Positions 16,002 to 24,488 of a DNA stretch of 25,914 nt are shown piece after piece. The stretch is taken from positions 1 to 25,914 of the forward strand of contig JAURFZ010000006.1 of assembly GCA_030834045.1 (NCBI GenBank). The letters run 5' to 3'. The notes beneath the pieces are model-generated. The model saw nothing but the letters and a program-made list of their open reading frames with translations, was not told where the DNA came from and searched no databases. The position numbers and the translations under genes are program-made. Position 1 is the stretch's first letter. Each line of letters opens with the position of its first letter. This DNA is from Burkholderiales bacterium (GTDB lineage Bacteria > Pseudomonadota > Gammaproteobacteria > Burkholderiales > Burkholderiaceae_A).

Positions 16002-17177
16002 CTAGAGCCTCTCGAACACCACCGCAATGCCCTGGCCACCTCCAATGCACATGGTGGCAAGTCCATACCGGCCGCCACTGCGATGCAGCTCGTGAATGCA
16101 CTTGGTTGCAATGACAGCGCCCGTTGCGCCGACAGGATGACCCAGCGCAATAGCCCCGCCGTTGATATTGACCTTGGCGGGATCAAAACCAAGCACCTTG
16201 GTCACGGTTAACGCCTGGGCCGCAAAGGCCTCGTTGGATTCAATGACGTCGATCTGGTCAAGCCTAAGACCCGCGCGCTGCAGCGCGATTTTGGTGGATG
16301 GGATAGGCCCCTCCCCCATGATGTCGTTTGGAACACCCGCCACGGCATAACTAACCACCCGTGCGAGAGGCTTTGCGCCGCTCTTAGCTGCGGCCGCCGC
16401 CTCGCCAAGCACGAGAAAGGCTCCGGCATCGTTAATGCCAGAGGCATTGCCTGCGGTTACGGACCCATCCTTTTTGAAGGCGGGCTTCATTGCACTAAGT
16501 TTCTCAAGGCTTGTTGCCCGAGGATGCTCATCGGTGTCAAAAACAATATCGCCCTTCTTCGAGCTAATGGTGATGGGCACGATCTGGTCTTTAAAACGCC
16601 CCTCGGCAATGGCCTTGGCCGCACGGTTCTGGGATTCAAGGGCGAAGGCGTCCTGCGCATCGCGTGAAAGGCTGTGTTTTGTGGCAAGGTTTTCGGCGGT
16701 AATGCCCATATGACCTACGCCAAAGGGGTCGGTCAGAGCAGCCACCATCATGTCAACGACCTTGGTGTCTCCCATGCGAGCCCCGGTTCGCATGGCTGGG
16801 CTAAGGTAGCCGCCTCGGCTCATCACCTCAACGCCCCCTCCAATGCCAAAGTCGGAGTCCCCGAGCAGAATATTTTGGGTGGTTGATACAACGGCTTGAA
16901 GGGCCGAACCGCATAGCCTGTTAATAGTGAGTGCAACCGATGTCATTGGGAGCCCTGCCTGAATGCTTGCAACACGTGCCACATAGGCAGACCGCGACTC
17001 TGTGGGAATGCAGTTGCCAACCACGGCGTACTGAATGAGTTCGGCATCCACAGCAGAACGGGCAATGGCCTCTTTCATCACCATACCGCCAAGCTCGCTG
17101 GGCTCAAGGCTTGACAGGCTGCCTCCAAATCCGCCTATGGCGGAACGTACAGCACTTAGTACGACCACTTCCCTCAT
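16002..17177 (-). CDS. bktB: Acetyl-CoA acetyltransferase / beta-ketothiolase, BktB-like
   Basis: It condenses two acyl-CoA molecules to a 3-ketoacyl-CoA, the first step of PHA synthesis, and can also run in reverse. At 391 residues it is of normal thiolase length. The active site is Cys89 (NRLCGSA), His347 (LGHPVGATG) and Cys377 (MCIGGGQG). Features such as MREVVV, TESRSAYVARVA and MGITAEN, with GARMGDTKVVDMM, resemble BktB of Cupriavidus necator more than its PhaA. BktB accepts propionyl-CoA as well as acetyl-CoA. The ATG follows the rimO stop by 15 bases, so it belongs to the phaC-phaB-phaR-rimO run. A fatty-acid or amino-acid catabolic role is also possible. Confidence 0.9.
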   Translation of the reverse strand: MREVVVLSAVRSAIGGFGGSLSSLEPSELGGMVMKEAIARSAVDAELIQYAVVGNCIPTESRSAYVARVASIQAGLPMTSVALTINRLCGSALQAVVSTTQNILLGDSDFGIGGGVEVMSRGGYLSPAMRTGARMGDTKVVDMMVAALTDPFGVGHMGITAENLATKHSLSRDAQDAFALESQNRAAKAIAEGRFKDQIVPITISSKKGDIVFDTDEHPRATSLEKLSAMKPAFKKDGSVTAGNASGINDAGAFLVLGEAAAAAKSGAKPLARVVSYAVAGVPNDIMGEGPIPSTKIALQRAGLRLDQIDVIESNEAFAAQALTVTKVLGFDPAKVNINGGAIALGHPVGATGAVIATKCIHELHRSGGRYGLATMCIGGGQGIAVVFERL

Positions 17178-17192
17178 ATTGCTCTCCTTTGC

Positions 17193-18572
17193 TTAGGTTT
17201 CAATTAGTTGCGTATGTCTCTGCTCAGCCGTGGGCCCAGACGCAACCCAGATGGCCTCAAGGTCGTAGGCATCGCTCTCGACAATGTCGACCTCCGCCCA
17301 TTCACCAAGCCTTACAGGCATGACATGCCGTGAACTTGGGTTGGGCCAGATACGGACGATGCCATCAATGTCGGGGGCATCTCCGGGGCCACGGGCAATG
17401 AGGCAGCCCGCCTCTTCATCCATCGCGTCAATCAGCACCCGAACCCGTCGGCCCACCCAGCGTTGGAGTCGCGCCTCAGAGATGGGCGCCTGGTGGGCCA
17501 TGACCCGTTCCTGACGCTCTCGCCGGAGTTCCTGGGGAACTGGGTTGGCCAACTGATTGGCGGTTGCGCCCTCAACCGGGCTGTAGGCAAAACATCCCAG
17601 TCGGTCGATTTTTGCCTCACTTAAAAAATCCAGCAGCACCTGAAACTCCTCTTCCGTTTCCCCAGGAAAGCCTGCGATAAACGTGCTTCGGAGGGTTAGG
17701 TCGGGGCAGATCCTGCGCCAGTTTTGAATTCGGGTGAGCACTTTCTCCGCGGCCGCTGGCCTTTTCATACGCTTTAGAACATCGGGATGTCCGTGTTGAA
17801 AGGGGATGTCCAGATAGGCAAGCAGTTTGCACTCGGCCATTAGGCCCAAGACATCGTCAACATGAGGATAGGGGTAGACGTAATGCAGCCTTACCCAGAC
17901 ACCGAGCTCGCTTAGCTCTTTGGCAAGTTCATAGAAATGGGTCTTCACCGGGCGGCCGTTGACAAAGTCGGTTCGGTGCCGAAGATCGACACCGTAGGCG
18001 CTGGTGTCCTGGGAGACAACCAGCAGTTCCTTGACCCCCGCTCTTACTAAAGCCTCGGCCTCACGCATCACCTCGCCGATAGGCCGTGAGACGAGATCGC
18101 CACGCATACTTGGGATAATGCAGAAACTGCAACGGTGGTTGCAGCCTTCGGAGATCTTGAGGTACGCGTAGTGGCTTGGCGTAAGGCGCACGCCCTGCTC
18201 AGGCACCAGGTCGGTGAATGGGTCGTGTGGCTTGGGAAGATGGGTATGAATGGCCTGCATAACCTCTGCAGTGGCATGCGGCCCAGTAACGGCAAGAACC
18301 TTGGGATGCGTTTTTTGAACAAGGTCCCTCTTGCCAAGACAACCCGTAACAATGACCTTGCCGTTCTCTTCGAGTGCCTCGCCAATGGCATCGAGACTCT
18401 CTTGCACCGCCTCGTCAATAAAGCCGCAGGTGTTTACAACCACAAGATCAGCACCCTCGTAGTCCGCAGAAATGGCGTAGCCCTCTGCCCTGAGCTGCGT
18501 AAGGATGCGCTCGGAGTCCACAAGCGCCTTGGGGCAGCCAAGCGAGACGAAGCCAACCGTAGGACTGGTCAC
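17193..18572 (-). CDS. rimO: Ribosomal protein S12 methylthiotransferase
   Basis: A radical-SAM enzyme that adds a methylthio group to an aspartate of ribosomal protein S12. The N-terminal MTTase domain carries three cluster-binding cysteines (13, 49, 78). The radical-SAM motif is Cys144, Cys148 and Cys151 (GCNHRCSFCIIP). A TRAM domain follows at about 385-455. IPFQHGHPDVLKRMKRP is typical of RimO rather than MiaB. The start is GTG with no strong ribosome binding site, 15 bases after phaR, so translation is probably coupled. Its place inside a PHA gene run is noted as a finding. Confidence 0.96.
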   Translation of the reverse strand: MTSPTVGFVSLGCPKALVDSERILTQLRAEGYAISADYEGADLVVVNTCGFIDEAVQESLDAIGEALEENGKVIVTGCLGKRDLVQKTHPKVLAVTGPHATAEVMQAIHTHLPKPHDPFTDLVPEQGVRLTPSHYAYLKISEGCNHRCSFCIIPSMRGDLVSRPIGEVMREAEALVRAGVKELLVVSQDTSAYGVDLRHRTDFVNGRPVKTHFYELAKELSELGVWVRLHYVYPYPHVDDVLGLMAECKLLAYLDIPFQHGHPDVLKRMKRPAAAEKVLTRIQNWRRICPDLTLRSTFIAGFPGETEEEFQVLLDFLSEAKIDRLGCFAYSPVEGATANQLANPVPQELRRERQERVMAHQAPISEARLQRWVGRRVRVLIDAMDEEAGCLIARGPGDAPDIDGIVRIWPNPSSRHVMPVRLGEWAEVDIVESDAYDLEAIWVASGPTAEQRHTQLIET

Positions 18573-18587
18573 GCGACGCGCACTGCC

Positions 18588-19166
18588 CTAGTCGTTCTTA
18601 GGCTTTGAGGCCGGGCGTTCATCGCCTTTGGGAAATCCAAAGGACGACATCACGTTACGCGTATTGGCCTGCATTTGTTCTTCCATCTGCAGAAAAACTT
18701 TTTGGCTCTGGTCGAGATAACTTGACATGAGGTTTTGCATCATGGGGGCCTGACCTGCCATAAACTGCGTCCAGGCCTCTTGGTTAACAAGCCCCTTGTT
18801 GCTCGACATCAACGTCTCAGACTGCTTCTGAAGTTTCGTCTGCATATCCATGAATCCTTGAATGTTTTTTTCAAGGTAGGTGCCCATTAAGCCCTGCATG
18901 GCATTGCCATAAAGACGAATAATCTGAGCCAGCACATTGACCGAGAAAATGGGCATACCTGCTGACTCTTCTTCAAGAATAATCTGCATCAGAATGCTTC
19001 GCGTGAGGTCCTCGGAGGACTTCGCGTCCACGACCTGAAACTCTTCTTGGGCCAAGACCAGCTCTTTGACGTCCGATAAGGTGATGTAACTGCTGGTGCG
19101 CGTGTCATAGAGCCGACGATTGGGGTACTTCTTAATAAGGCGACCATCTTTTTTTGAAGAGACCAT
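18588..19166 (-). CDS. phaR: PHA synthesis regulator PhaR
   Basis: A 192-residue regulator that represses phasin and PHA genes and is released when it binds PHA granules. The N-terminal DNA-binding region (about 9-67) shows the signature IKKYPNRRLYDT, followed by SYITLSDVKELV. The remainder is Met- and Gln-rich, with two accumulation-regulator segments (about 70-110 and 120-170) and probable coiled coil. It is the third gene after phaC and phaB, eleven bases after phaB. Confidence 0.95.
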   Translation of the reverse strand: MVSSKKDGRLIKKYPNRRLYDTRTSSYITLSDVKELVLAQEEFQVVDAKSSEDLTRSILMQIILEEESAGMPIFSVNVLAQIIRLYGNAMQGLMGTYLEKNIQGFMDMQTKLQKQSETLMSSNKGLVNQEAWTQFMAGQAPMMQNLMSSYLDQSQKVFLQMEEQMQANTRNVMSSFGFPKGDERPASKPKND

Positions 19167-19177
19167 TTTCTACCTGC

Positions 19178-19915
19178 CTAACTCATGTGCAGGCCACCGT
19201 TGAGCGAGAAATCTGCCCCGGTTGCAAAGCCGCTGTCGTTTGAGGCAATCCAGGTGACCATTGAGCCAATCTCCTCTGGTTCGCCTAGGCGTTTAACTGG
19301 GATGGTGGCAACAATTTTTTCAAGTACCTCAGGTTTGATGGCCCGAACCATATCTGTGCCAATGTAGCCAGGCGATATGGTGTTAACGGTGACGCCCTTG
19401 GATGCAAGCTCTTGGGCAAGGGCCATGGTGAAGCCATGGATACCTGCCTTTGCAGTCGAGTAATTCGTCTGGCCAAACTGGCCCTTTTGGCCGTTCACCG
19501 ACGAAATATTAATGATGCGGCCCCAGCCCTTGGCCACCATACCCTCAACGACCTGCTTGGTGACATTAAAAAGGCTGTTCAGGTTGGTGTCGATCACAGC
19601 GCCCCACTGCTCAGGCGTCATTTTTAAAAAAACGCCGTCCTTGGTAATACCTGCATTGTTGACAAGCACGTCGGGGTTGCCGTGCTCAGCCTTAACTTTC
19701 TCGAAGGCCTGACACGTGGACTCCCAGCTTCCAACATTGCCCACTGAAGCATGAAAGTTGTAGCCGTCTGCGGCCTGCTCGGAAATCCATTTCTCATGAT
19801 CTCGGCTTGGACCACAGCCGGCAATGACCGTAAAGCCTGCATCATGCAGCTTTCGACAGATCGACGTGCCTATACCTCCCATCCCTCCTGTAACGTACGC
19901 AACGCGTTTCTCCAT
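19178..19915 (-). CDS. phaB: Acetoacetyl-CoA reductase
   Basis: A short-chain dehydrogenase that reduces acetoacetyl-CoA to (R)-3-hydroxybutyryl-CoA with NADPH, the second step of PHB synthesis. The cofactor motif is TGGMGGIG (9-16) and the catalytic set is Ser139, Tyr152 and Lys156 (in NYSTAKAG). VNGQKGQFGQTNYS and SLNGGLHM at the end are PhaB hallmarks and separate it from FabG. The ATG at 19915 has GGAGGAGG just upstream, which decides it over an ATG seven codons earlier. The protein has 245 residues, the usual length. Confidence 0.96.
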   Translation of the reverse strand: MEKRVAYVTGGMGGIGTSICRKLHDAGFTVIAGCGPSRDHEKWISEQAADGYNFHASVGNVGSWESTCQAFEKVKAEHGNPDVLVNNAGITKDGVFLKMTPEQWGAVIDTNLNSLFNVTKQVVEGMVAKGWGRIINISSVNGQKGQFGQTNYSTAKAGIHGFTMALAQELASKGVTVNTISPGYIGTDMVRAIKPEVLEKIVATIPVKRLGEPEEIGSMVTWIASNDSGFATGADFSLNGGLHMS

Positions 19916-19982
19916 AACGCCTCCTCCAGTAGTCATGTCTTATGAAATTCTTTCTAACCAATGCCTTCTTGCCAGGCCCGGC

Positions 19983-21596
19983 TTAGGTTTGGTTCTCTGC
20001 TAAAAGGTCTGCTGCCTTCTCCTTGACGTAGTGGCCCGGTGCAGGCTCGAGCTGCTTGTAGGCGCCGGTTTTACCGAGCCGCTTGGGAGCAACGATGTCT
20101 TTGCCTTTGTAAGGCTTTAACCATGCAGCCCAATCGTTCCACCAGCTTCCAGGATACTCCTTCGCCTGGCTAAGGAAGTCCTCCGGGTTCTTGCCCATGG
20201 TCTTCGCAATGCTAAAGCTCCGTTTGTTCTTTGCAGCCGGGTTGATGCTTCCCGCAATATGACCACTGGCTCCAAGCACGAACCGAATATTGGCTCCCAC
20301 CAGAGCTCTTGCTGAGGCCCAGGCCGAGGTCCAGGGCACGATATGGTCTTCGCGGGCACCGAAGGCATAAACAGGCATTTTGATTTTTCGTAGGTCGATG
20401 CTTTGGCCGCAGACCTTGAGCTTATTGGGCTTAACAAGGTTGTTCTCAAGGTAGGTATTACGCAGATACCAGGCAAAGAAAGGTCCCGGAAGGTTCGTGC
20501 TGTCCGAGTTCCAATAAAGAATGTCAAAGGCGGGTGGGGTTTCTCCCTTTAAATAATTGCGCTCAACATAATTCCAGACGAGGTCGTTGGGACGCAAGAA
20601 CGAGAAGGTTGTGGCCAGTTCTTGGCCTGGTAAAAGCCCGCCCTGGCCAATGGTGGCTTCCCGCATGGCGACCTGGGACTCGTTAATAAAGACATCCAGT
20701 ACCCCTGTTTCCGAGAAGTCGAGCAGGGTCGTCATAAGCGTAAGCGTCTGCACCGAGCTGTCACCCTTTGCGGCAAGCACAGCCAGTGCGTTAGTGGTCA
20801 TGGTTCCCCCTACGCAAAAGCCAAGCGCATTAACAGTGGGGCTGCCTGAAATGACCTTCACGGACTCTATGGCCTTAAGGATGCCCTTACCAATATAGTC
20901 GTCCCAAGTGGCATTCGCTTGGGGCTGACCGGGGTTTTTCCAAGAGACCAAAAACACCTGATGGCCCTGGTCAACAGCAAACTTCACCAGAGAGCTCTGT
21001 GGGCTTAGATCCATGATGTAGAACTTATTGATACTTGGCGGCACCATAAGAAGCGGCACGCTACCCACCTTGGGTGTTGAGGGCTTGTACTGAATAAGCT
21101 GAAAAAGCTCGTTTTGGAAGACAACGGCGCCAGGTGTCGTGGCCAGATTTTCTCCAAGAGCAAAACCAGACTCGTCGGTCTGGGAGATACGCCCCTTTTG
21201 TATGTCATGCAAAAGGTTGTCAATTCCGGCACGAAGGCTCTCACCCTTGGTTTCGATGAGGCGACGTTGCGCCTCGGGATTCGTGGCGAGAAAGTTCGTT
21301 GGTGAAAGCGCGTCAATCCATTGTTGGACGACAAACTTGAGTTTCTGCTGGGTCTTTGCATCGGCTTGCACGGCGTTGGTCATGGCCATTAGCGTCTGGC
21401 TGTTTAACACATAAAGCGCTGCCAGCGTACTGTAAGGGCTCGACTGCTGCCAGTCGGGGGTCGTGAAGCGTCGGTCTTGTGAGGCAACGGACTGAGCATT
21501 CTGGTCGGAGGAAAGAATTTGGCTAAGCTTCTGGACGTAACTGCGCTGAATTTCGGCAAGCTCGTCTGCAGAAATTGGGCTCAGGTTCTGCGGCAT
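19983..21596 (-). CDS. phaC: Poly(3-hydroxyalkanoate) synthase, class I
   Basis: It polymerises (R)-3-hydroxyacyl-CoA into PHA granules. The alpha/beta hydrolase core has the lipase-like box LGFCVGG with nucleophile Cys261, then Asp417 (AREDHIVPW) and His446 (ASGHIAGSINP). The protein has 537 residues, somewhat shorter than the 560-600 usual for class I, mostly at the N-terminus. The ATG is preceded by AAGGAGG at an ideal eight-base spacing. It opens the run phaC-phaB-phaR-rimO-thiolase, with pgeF 66 bases upstream. Class I is inferred from the absence of a phaE or PHA subunit gene nearby and from its length. Confidence 0.96.
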   Translation of the reverse strand: MPQNLSPISADELAEIQRSYVQKLSQILSSDQNAQSVASQDRRFTTPDWQQSSPYSTLAALYVLNSQTLMAMTNAVQADAKTQQKLKFVVQQWIDALSPTNFLATNPEAQRRLIETKGESLRAGIDNLLHDIQKGRISQTDESGFALGENLATTPGAVVFQNELFQLIQYKPSTPKVGSVPLLMVPPSINKFYIMDLSPQSSLVKFAVDQGHQVFLVSWKNPGQPQANATWDDYIGKGILKAIESVKVISGSPTVNALGFCVGGTMTTNALAVLAAKGDSSVQTLTLMTTLLDFSETGVLDVFINESQVAMREATIGQGGLLPGQELATTFSFLRPNDLVWNYVERNYLKGETPPAFDILYWNSDSTNLPGPFFAWYLRNTYLENNLVKPNKLKVCGQSIDLRKIKMPVYAFGAREDHIVPWTSAWASARALVGANIRFVLGASGHIAGSINPAAKNKRSFSIAKTMGKNPEDFLSQAKEYPGSWWNDWAAWLKPYKGKDIVAPKRLGKTGAYKQLEPAPGHYVKEKAADLLAENQT

Positions 21597-21604
21597 CTAA
21601 AAGT

Positions 21605-21658
21605 CCTCCTTGACTATGCACTTTAGTACGAGTCTACCCTGCCTGAGACCGGGGTTAA
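21605..21658 (-). promoter_or_regulatory. Possible phaC promoter with ribosome binding site
   Basis: On the minus strand TTAACC (21658-21653) and TAGACT (21636-21631) sit 16 bases apart and each match the sigma-70 consensus at four of six positions. AAGGAGG (21611-21605) lies eight bases before the phaC ATG. A perfect 10-base palindrome GGGTTAACCC (21652-21661) overlaps the -35 box and could be an operator. All of this is by inspection only. Confidence 0.35.
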
Positions 21659-21662
21659 CCCG

Positions 21663-22487
21663 TTATGGGTCAGCGAATCGCCAAATTAGAGCCGCCATAC
21701 GTCCTGTTTTTGCTTCTCGGCGGTAGGAATAAAAGCTGGACGGGTTACTGAAGGTGCATGCGGTGTCTTCGGCAATGCCTATTTGGGGTAAGCCACGCGC
21801 GGCCAGTTCCACCTCAATCTGCCGCGCTGCAATCTGGGGCAAGTCTGCCAGCCAACGCTCTGCCGCAGAGGGCTTGAAATGAGCCTCGGTGGCCAAATTG
21901 GCCTTAAGGGCGGAGACCACCTCGCCGCCCACTTCAAACTGGTCAAAGCCAATGCATGGACCTAGCCATGCCCAGAGTCCGCCTGTGCAGGCACCAGGAC
22001 TTACCTGTTGCATCGCTTCAATGAGGGATGCGATGACCCCATTGGCAAGCCCTCTCCAGCCGGCGTGGGCTGCACCCACAACCTGACCGTTGGCAGAGGC
22101 CATTAAGACGGGCAGGCAGTCAGCGGTAAGGATGGCGCAGGCATGCCCGGTTATGGAAGAGACGCTGACATCGGCCTTGGGACCAAGCCCCACGAAGTTT
22201 TCAGCCTGTGGGTCTAGCGCCTGTTCCAGGTGTACAACCTGCCTGCCGTGCACCTGCTGAAGCCACAACGGCTTAACATGGAGTGCATGCTCGAGCGCCC
22301 TACGGTTGGCCTGAACAGCGGACGGGTCATCGCCAACATGCAGTCCCAGGTTAAAGGCCTCATAGGGGTTGCTTGAATGCCCAGCCCTTGCACGAGACGG
22401 GGCATTGCTCCCGCGTTTTGTGTAGGCAACGCCAACGCCTGGAACGGGGCATTCCACCCGAACAATGGGCAGACTGTACGGTGTCAT
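21663..22487 (-). CDS. pgeF: Purine nucleoside phosphorylase / laccase-domain protein (YfiH, PgeF)
   Basis: A 274-residue member of the YfiH/LACC1 family. Copper/zinc-type ligands are visible as QQVHG (His80), TADCLP (Cys124) and AAHAGWRG (His141). Further landmarks are GPCIGFDQFEVG and TCTF...YSYRREAKTGR near the end. Members have been described both as broad-specificity purine nucleoside enzymes and as PgeF, which edits the peptidoglycan precursor UDP-MurNAc-L-Ser. Either activity is possible. The start overlaps the rluD stop by four bases, the usual arrangement. Confidence 0.92.
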   Translation of the reverse strand: MTPYSLPIVRVECPVPGVGVAYTKRGSNAPSRARAGHSSNPYEAFNLGLHVGDDPSAVQANRRALEHALHVKPLWLQQVHGRQVVHLEQALDPQAENFVGLGPKADVSVSSITGHACAILTADCLPVLMASANGQVVGAAHAGWRGLANGVIASLIEAMQQVSPGACTGGLWAWLGPCIGFDQFEVGGEVVSALKANLATEAHFKPSAAERWLADLPQIAARQIEVELAARGLPQIGIAEDTACTFSNPSSFYSYRREAKTGRMAALIWRFADP

Positions 22488-23542
22488 TTGACGGGAAGCC
22501 CTGCTGCGTTGAGAAGCGCAAGAAAGTCTGCTGGAGGGGCCTGCTCGAACTGCAAGGGCTTACCGGTTGCTGGCTTAATGAGTCCAAGGCTTTGGGCGTG
22601 CAGCGCTTGGCGACCGATGGGCGGCTTTGCCTGACGTGGCGCACCGAGGTGATAAACGGGATCACCCACAATGGGATAGCCGATGGACTGCAGATGCACT
22701 CGGATCTGGTGGGTCCGCCCCGTCTCAAGCTGGCAGGCCAGCAGCCGAACGGGCTGGGCTGCAAGAAGCCCAGAGGCCAGCACCTGGTAATGGGTCGTTG
22801 CAGGCTTACCACGCTCTCCATTGACAATTGCCATGCGCTGACGATCGCTGGGGTGCCGGCCCATAGGCGCCTCAACCTTACCTTTCATAAGCCCGATGTG
22901 ACCGCCGGTGCCCGCGGCCTGTCGATGCCAGCAGACGGTTAGGTAATGCCGAAAGACAGACTTATTCTGCAATTGCCGGACCAGGCTGGTCTGACTGGTC
23001 AGCGTTTTGGCGACCACCATAAGACCCGAAGTGTCCCGATCAAGCCGATGGACAATGCCGGCCCGCGGTAGTTGTTGAAGCTCGGGCCATTGGTGAAGAA
23101 GTCCGTTAAGCAGGGTGCCGGACCAATGACCTGCTGCGGGATGCACCACCAGGTTGGCAGGCTTATTGACGACAATAAGCTCGTCATCTTCAAAAACAAT
23201 GGCTAGATTCATAGCCTCCGGCTGCCCGGCCTCAACGGCCTGTGGCCTGGGAATACGTACTCGATACGACTGGCCGGTTGCCACGGCCTGGCTGCCTTTA
23301 GTCACCGCATGATCAAGAAGACTGACCTGCCCAGCTACGATCCATTGTTGAATTCGTGATCGCGAGTGGTCGATGAGGCATCCTGCCAAAAATGCATCGA
23401 GCCGCCGACCGGCCTGTTCAGGCTGGACCTCAAACCAAAGCTCCTCGCTATAATGAGGCTGGTTGAGCACACTGGCCTCGTCGACTTCCAAAAGGTCATC
23501 GCTCAGTGGCTCTGGGTTGGTGTGGGTATGAAGGTCGGTCAA
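22484..23542 (-). CDS. rluD: 23S rRNA pseudouridine synthase, RluD type
   Basis: It makes pseudouridines in helix 69 of 23S rRNA. An S4 RNA-binding domain (about 44-100) precedes the RsuA/RluA catalytic domain. The catalytic motif is GIVHRLDRDTSG with Asp168, and LETGRTHQIRVHL and GYPIVGDPVY are also present. The N-terminus is uncertain. The frame opens with TTG at 23542, which lacks a ribosome binding site. A GTG at 23470 has GAGG five bases upstream and would still leave the S4 domain whole. It diverges from bamD and is coupled to pgeF. Confidence 0.92.
   Translation of the reverse strand: MTDLHTHTNPEPLSDDLLEVDEASVLNQPHYSEELWFEVQPEQAGRRLDAFLAGCLIDHSRSRIQQWIVAGQVSLLDHAVTKGSQAVATGQSYRVRIPRPQAVEAGQPEAMNLAIVFEDDELIVVNKPANLVVHPAAGHWSGTLLNGLLHQWPELQQLPRAGIVHRLDRDTSGLMVVAKTLTSQTSLVRQLQNKSVFRHYLTVCWHRQAAGTGGHIGLMKGKVEAPMGRHPSDRQRMAIVNGERGKPATTHYQVLASGLLAAQPVRLLACQLETGRTHQIRVHLQSIGYPIVGDPVYHLGAPRQAKPPIGRQALHAQSLGLIKPATGKPLQFEQAPPADFLALLNAAGLPVK
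23424..23454 (+). promoter_or_regulatory. Possible bamD promoter
   Basis: A perfect TATAAT (23449-23454) lies about 105 bases before the bamD start, with TGGACC (23424-23429, four of six matches to TTGACA) 19 bases upstream. It falls inside the 5' part of the rluD frame on the other strand, unless rluD starts further in. The -10 box is convincing, the -35 box and spacing less so. Confidence 0.4.
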
Positions 23543-23560
23543 TGTGAAGGAGTTCCTGTC

Positions 23561-24430
23561 TTGATAGCCGAACGTGTTGGAGGCTTGCGTCTATTTTCCC
23601 TCTTAATTCTTGTTTTGGCTTTTCTGTCACTTAGCCTTACGGGATGTTCCACAACGGAACGTGATGAAACGGTTAACTGGTCAGCAGACAGGCTGTACTC
23701 CGAGGCCAAAGATGAAATGACGGCAGGGAATTGGGCCACGGCCATTGGCCTGCTTCAAAAACTCGAGTCTCGCTACCCTTTCGGTCGTTATGCTCAGCAG
23801 GCGCAGCTTGATACGGCTTATTCGCATTGGAAGGACGGAGATCTTGGTCTGGCCCTCGCCGCTGTGGATCGATTTTTGCGTCTCTACCCAAATCACGAAA
23901 CTGTCGACTACGCCATTTACTTAAAAGGCCTCATTAACTTTAACGATCGATCAAACCTTTTCTCAAAAATCACCGGGGAAGACCTGGCCGAGCGAGACCC
24001 CAAGGCAGCGCGCGAGGCCTTCGATAGCTTCAAGCGGCTCGTTACCGAGTTTCCATCCAGCCGTTATACCCCTGATGCCACGGCGCGCCTTCAGTTTCTT
24101 TTAAATACCCTTGCCTACAACGATGTGCATGTCGCTCGTTACTACCTACGACGGGGGGCCCACATGGCTGCAGTCAATCGGGCGAAAGAGGTGCTCTACA
24201 GCTATCAGGGAACACCCGCCATGGAAGAGGCCCTTGCCCAGCTTGAACTGGGCTATGCAAGCCTTGGTTTAACCGACCTGCAAAAAGATGCGCGGCGTGT
24301 CTTGGAGAAAAACTTTCCCGAGAGTCTTTACCTCAAGCACGGCTACGACCCAAAAGAGCGGTTTGGCCTTACGGAATCCCTTCGCGCCAGCTCACCGAGC
24401 TTTTGGTCGCAGCTTAAGTTTTGGAACTAA
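23561..24430 (+). CDS. bamD: Outer membrane assembly lipoprotein BamD (ComL)
   Basis: An essential partner of BamA in insertion of beta-barrel proteins into the outer membrane. The N-terminus is a lipoprotein signal with lipobox LTGC (Cys29 after a TTG start). The mature part is a TPR array with the family stretch LYSEAKDEMTAGNWATAI, then LESRYPFGRYAQQAQLD, DRFLRLYPNH and PSSRYTPDA. The frame runs open far upstream, but the TTG at 23561 has AAGGAG eight bases before it and gives an ordinary signal peptide and 289 residues. It converges on the helicase gene. Confidence 0.93.
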   Translation: MIAERVGGLRLFSLLILVLAFLSLSLTGCSTTERDETVNWSADRLYSEAKDEMTAGNWATAIGLLQKLESRYPFGRYAQQAQLDTAYSHWKDGDLGLALAAVDRFLRLYPNHETVDYAIYLKGLINFNDRSNLFSKITGEDLAERDPKAAREAFDSFKRLVTEFPSSRYTPDATARLQFLLNTLAYNDVHVARYYLRRGAHMAAVNRAKEVLYSYQGTPAMEEALAQLELGYASLGLTDLQKDARRVLEKNFPESLYLKHGYDPKERFGLTESLRASSPSFWSQLKFWN

Positions 24431-24488
24431 GGCCAGGGCGTCGGTAAGGCTTACTTACAAAGCCTAAACCTTCGGCCTTACTCGTCCC

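Noticed and set aside
24447..24465. Small hairpin AGGCTT / AAGCCT between bamD and the helicase gene
   Set aside because: Only six pairs and no T tract on either strand, too weak to call a terminator.
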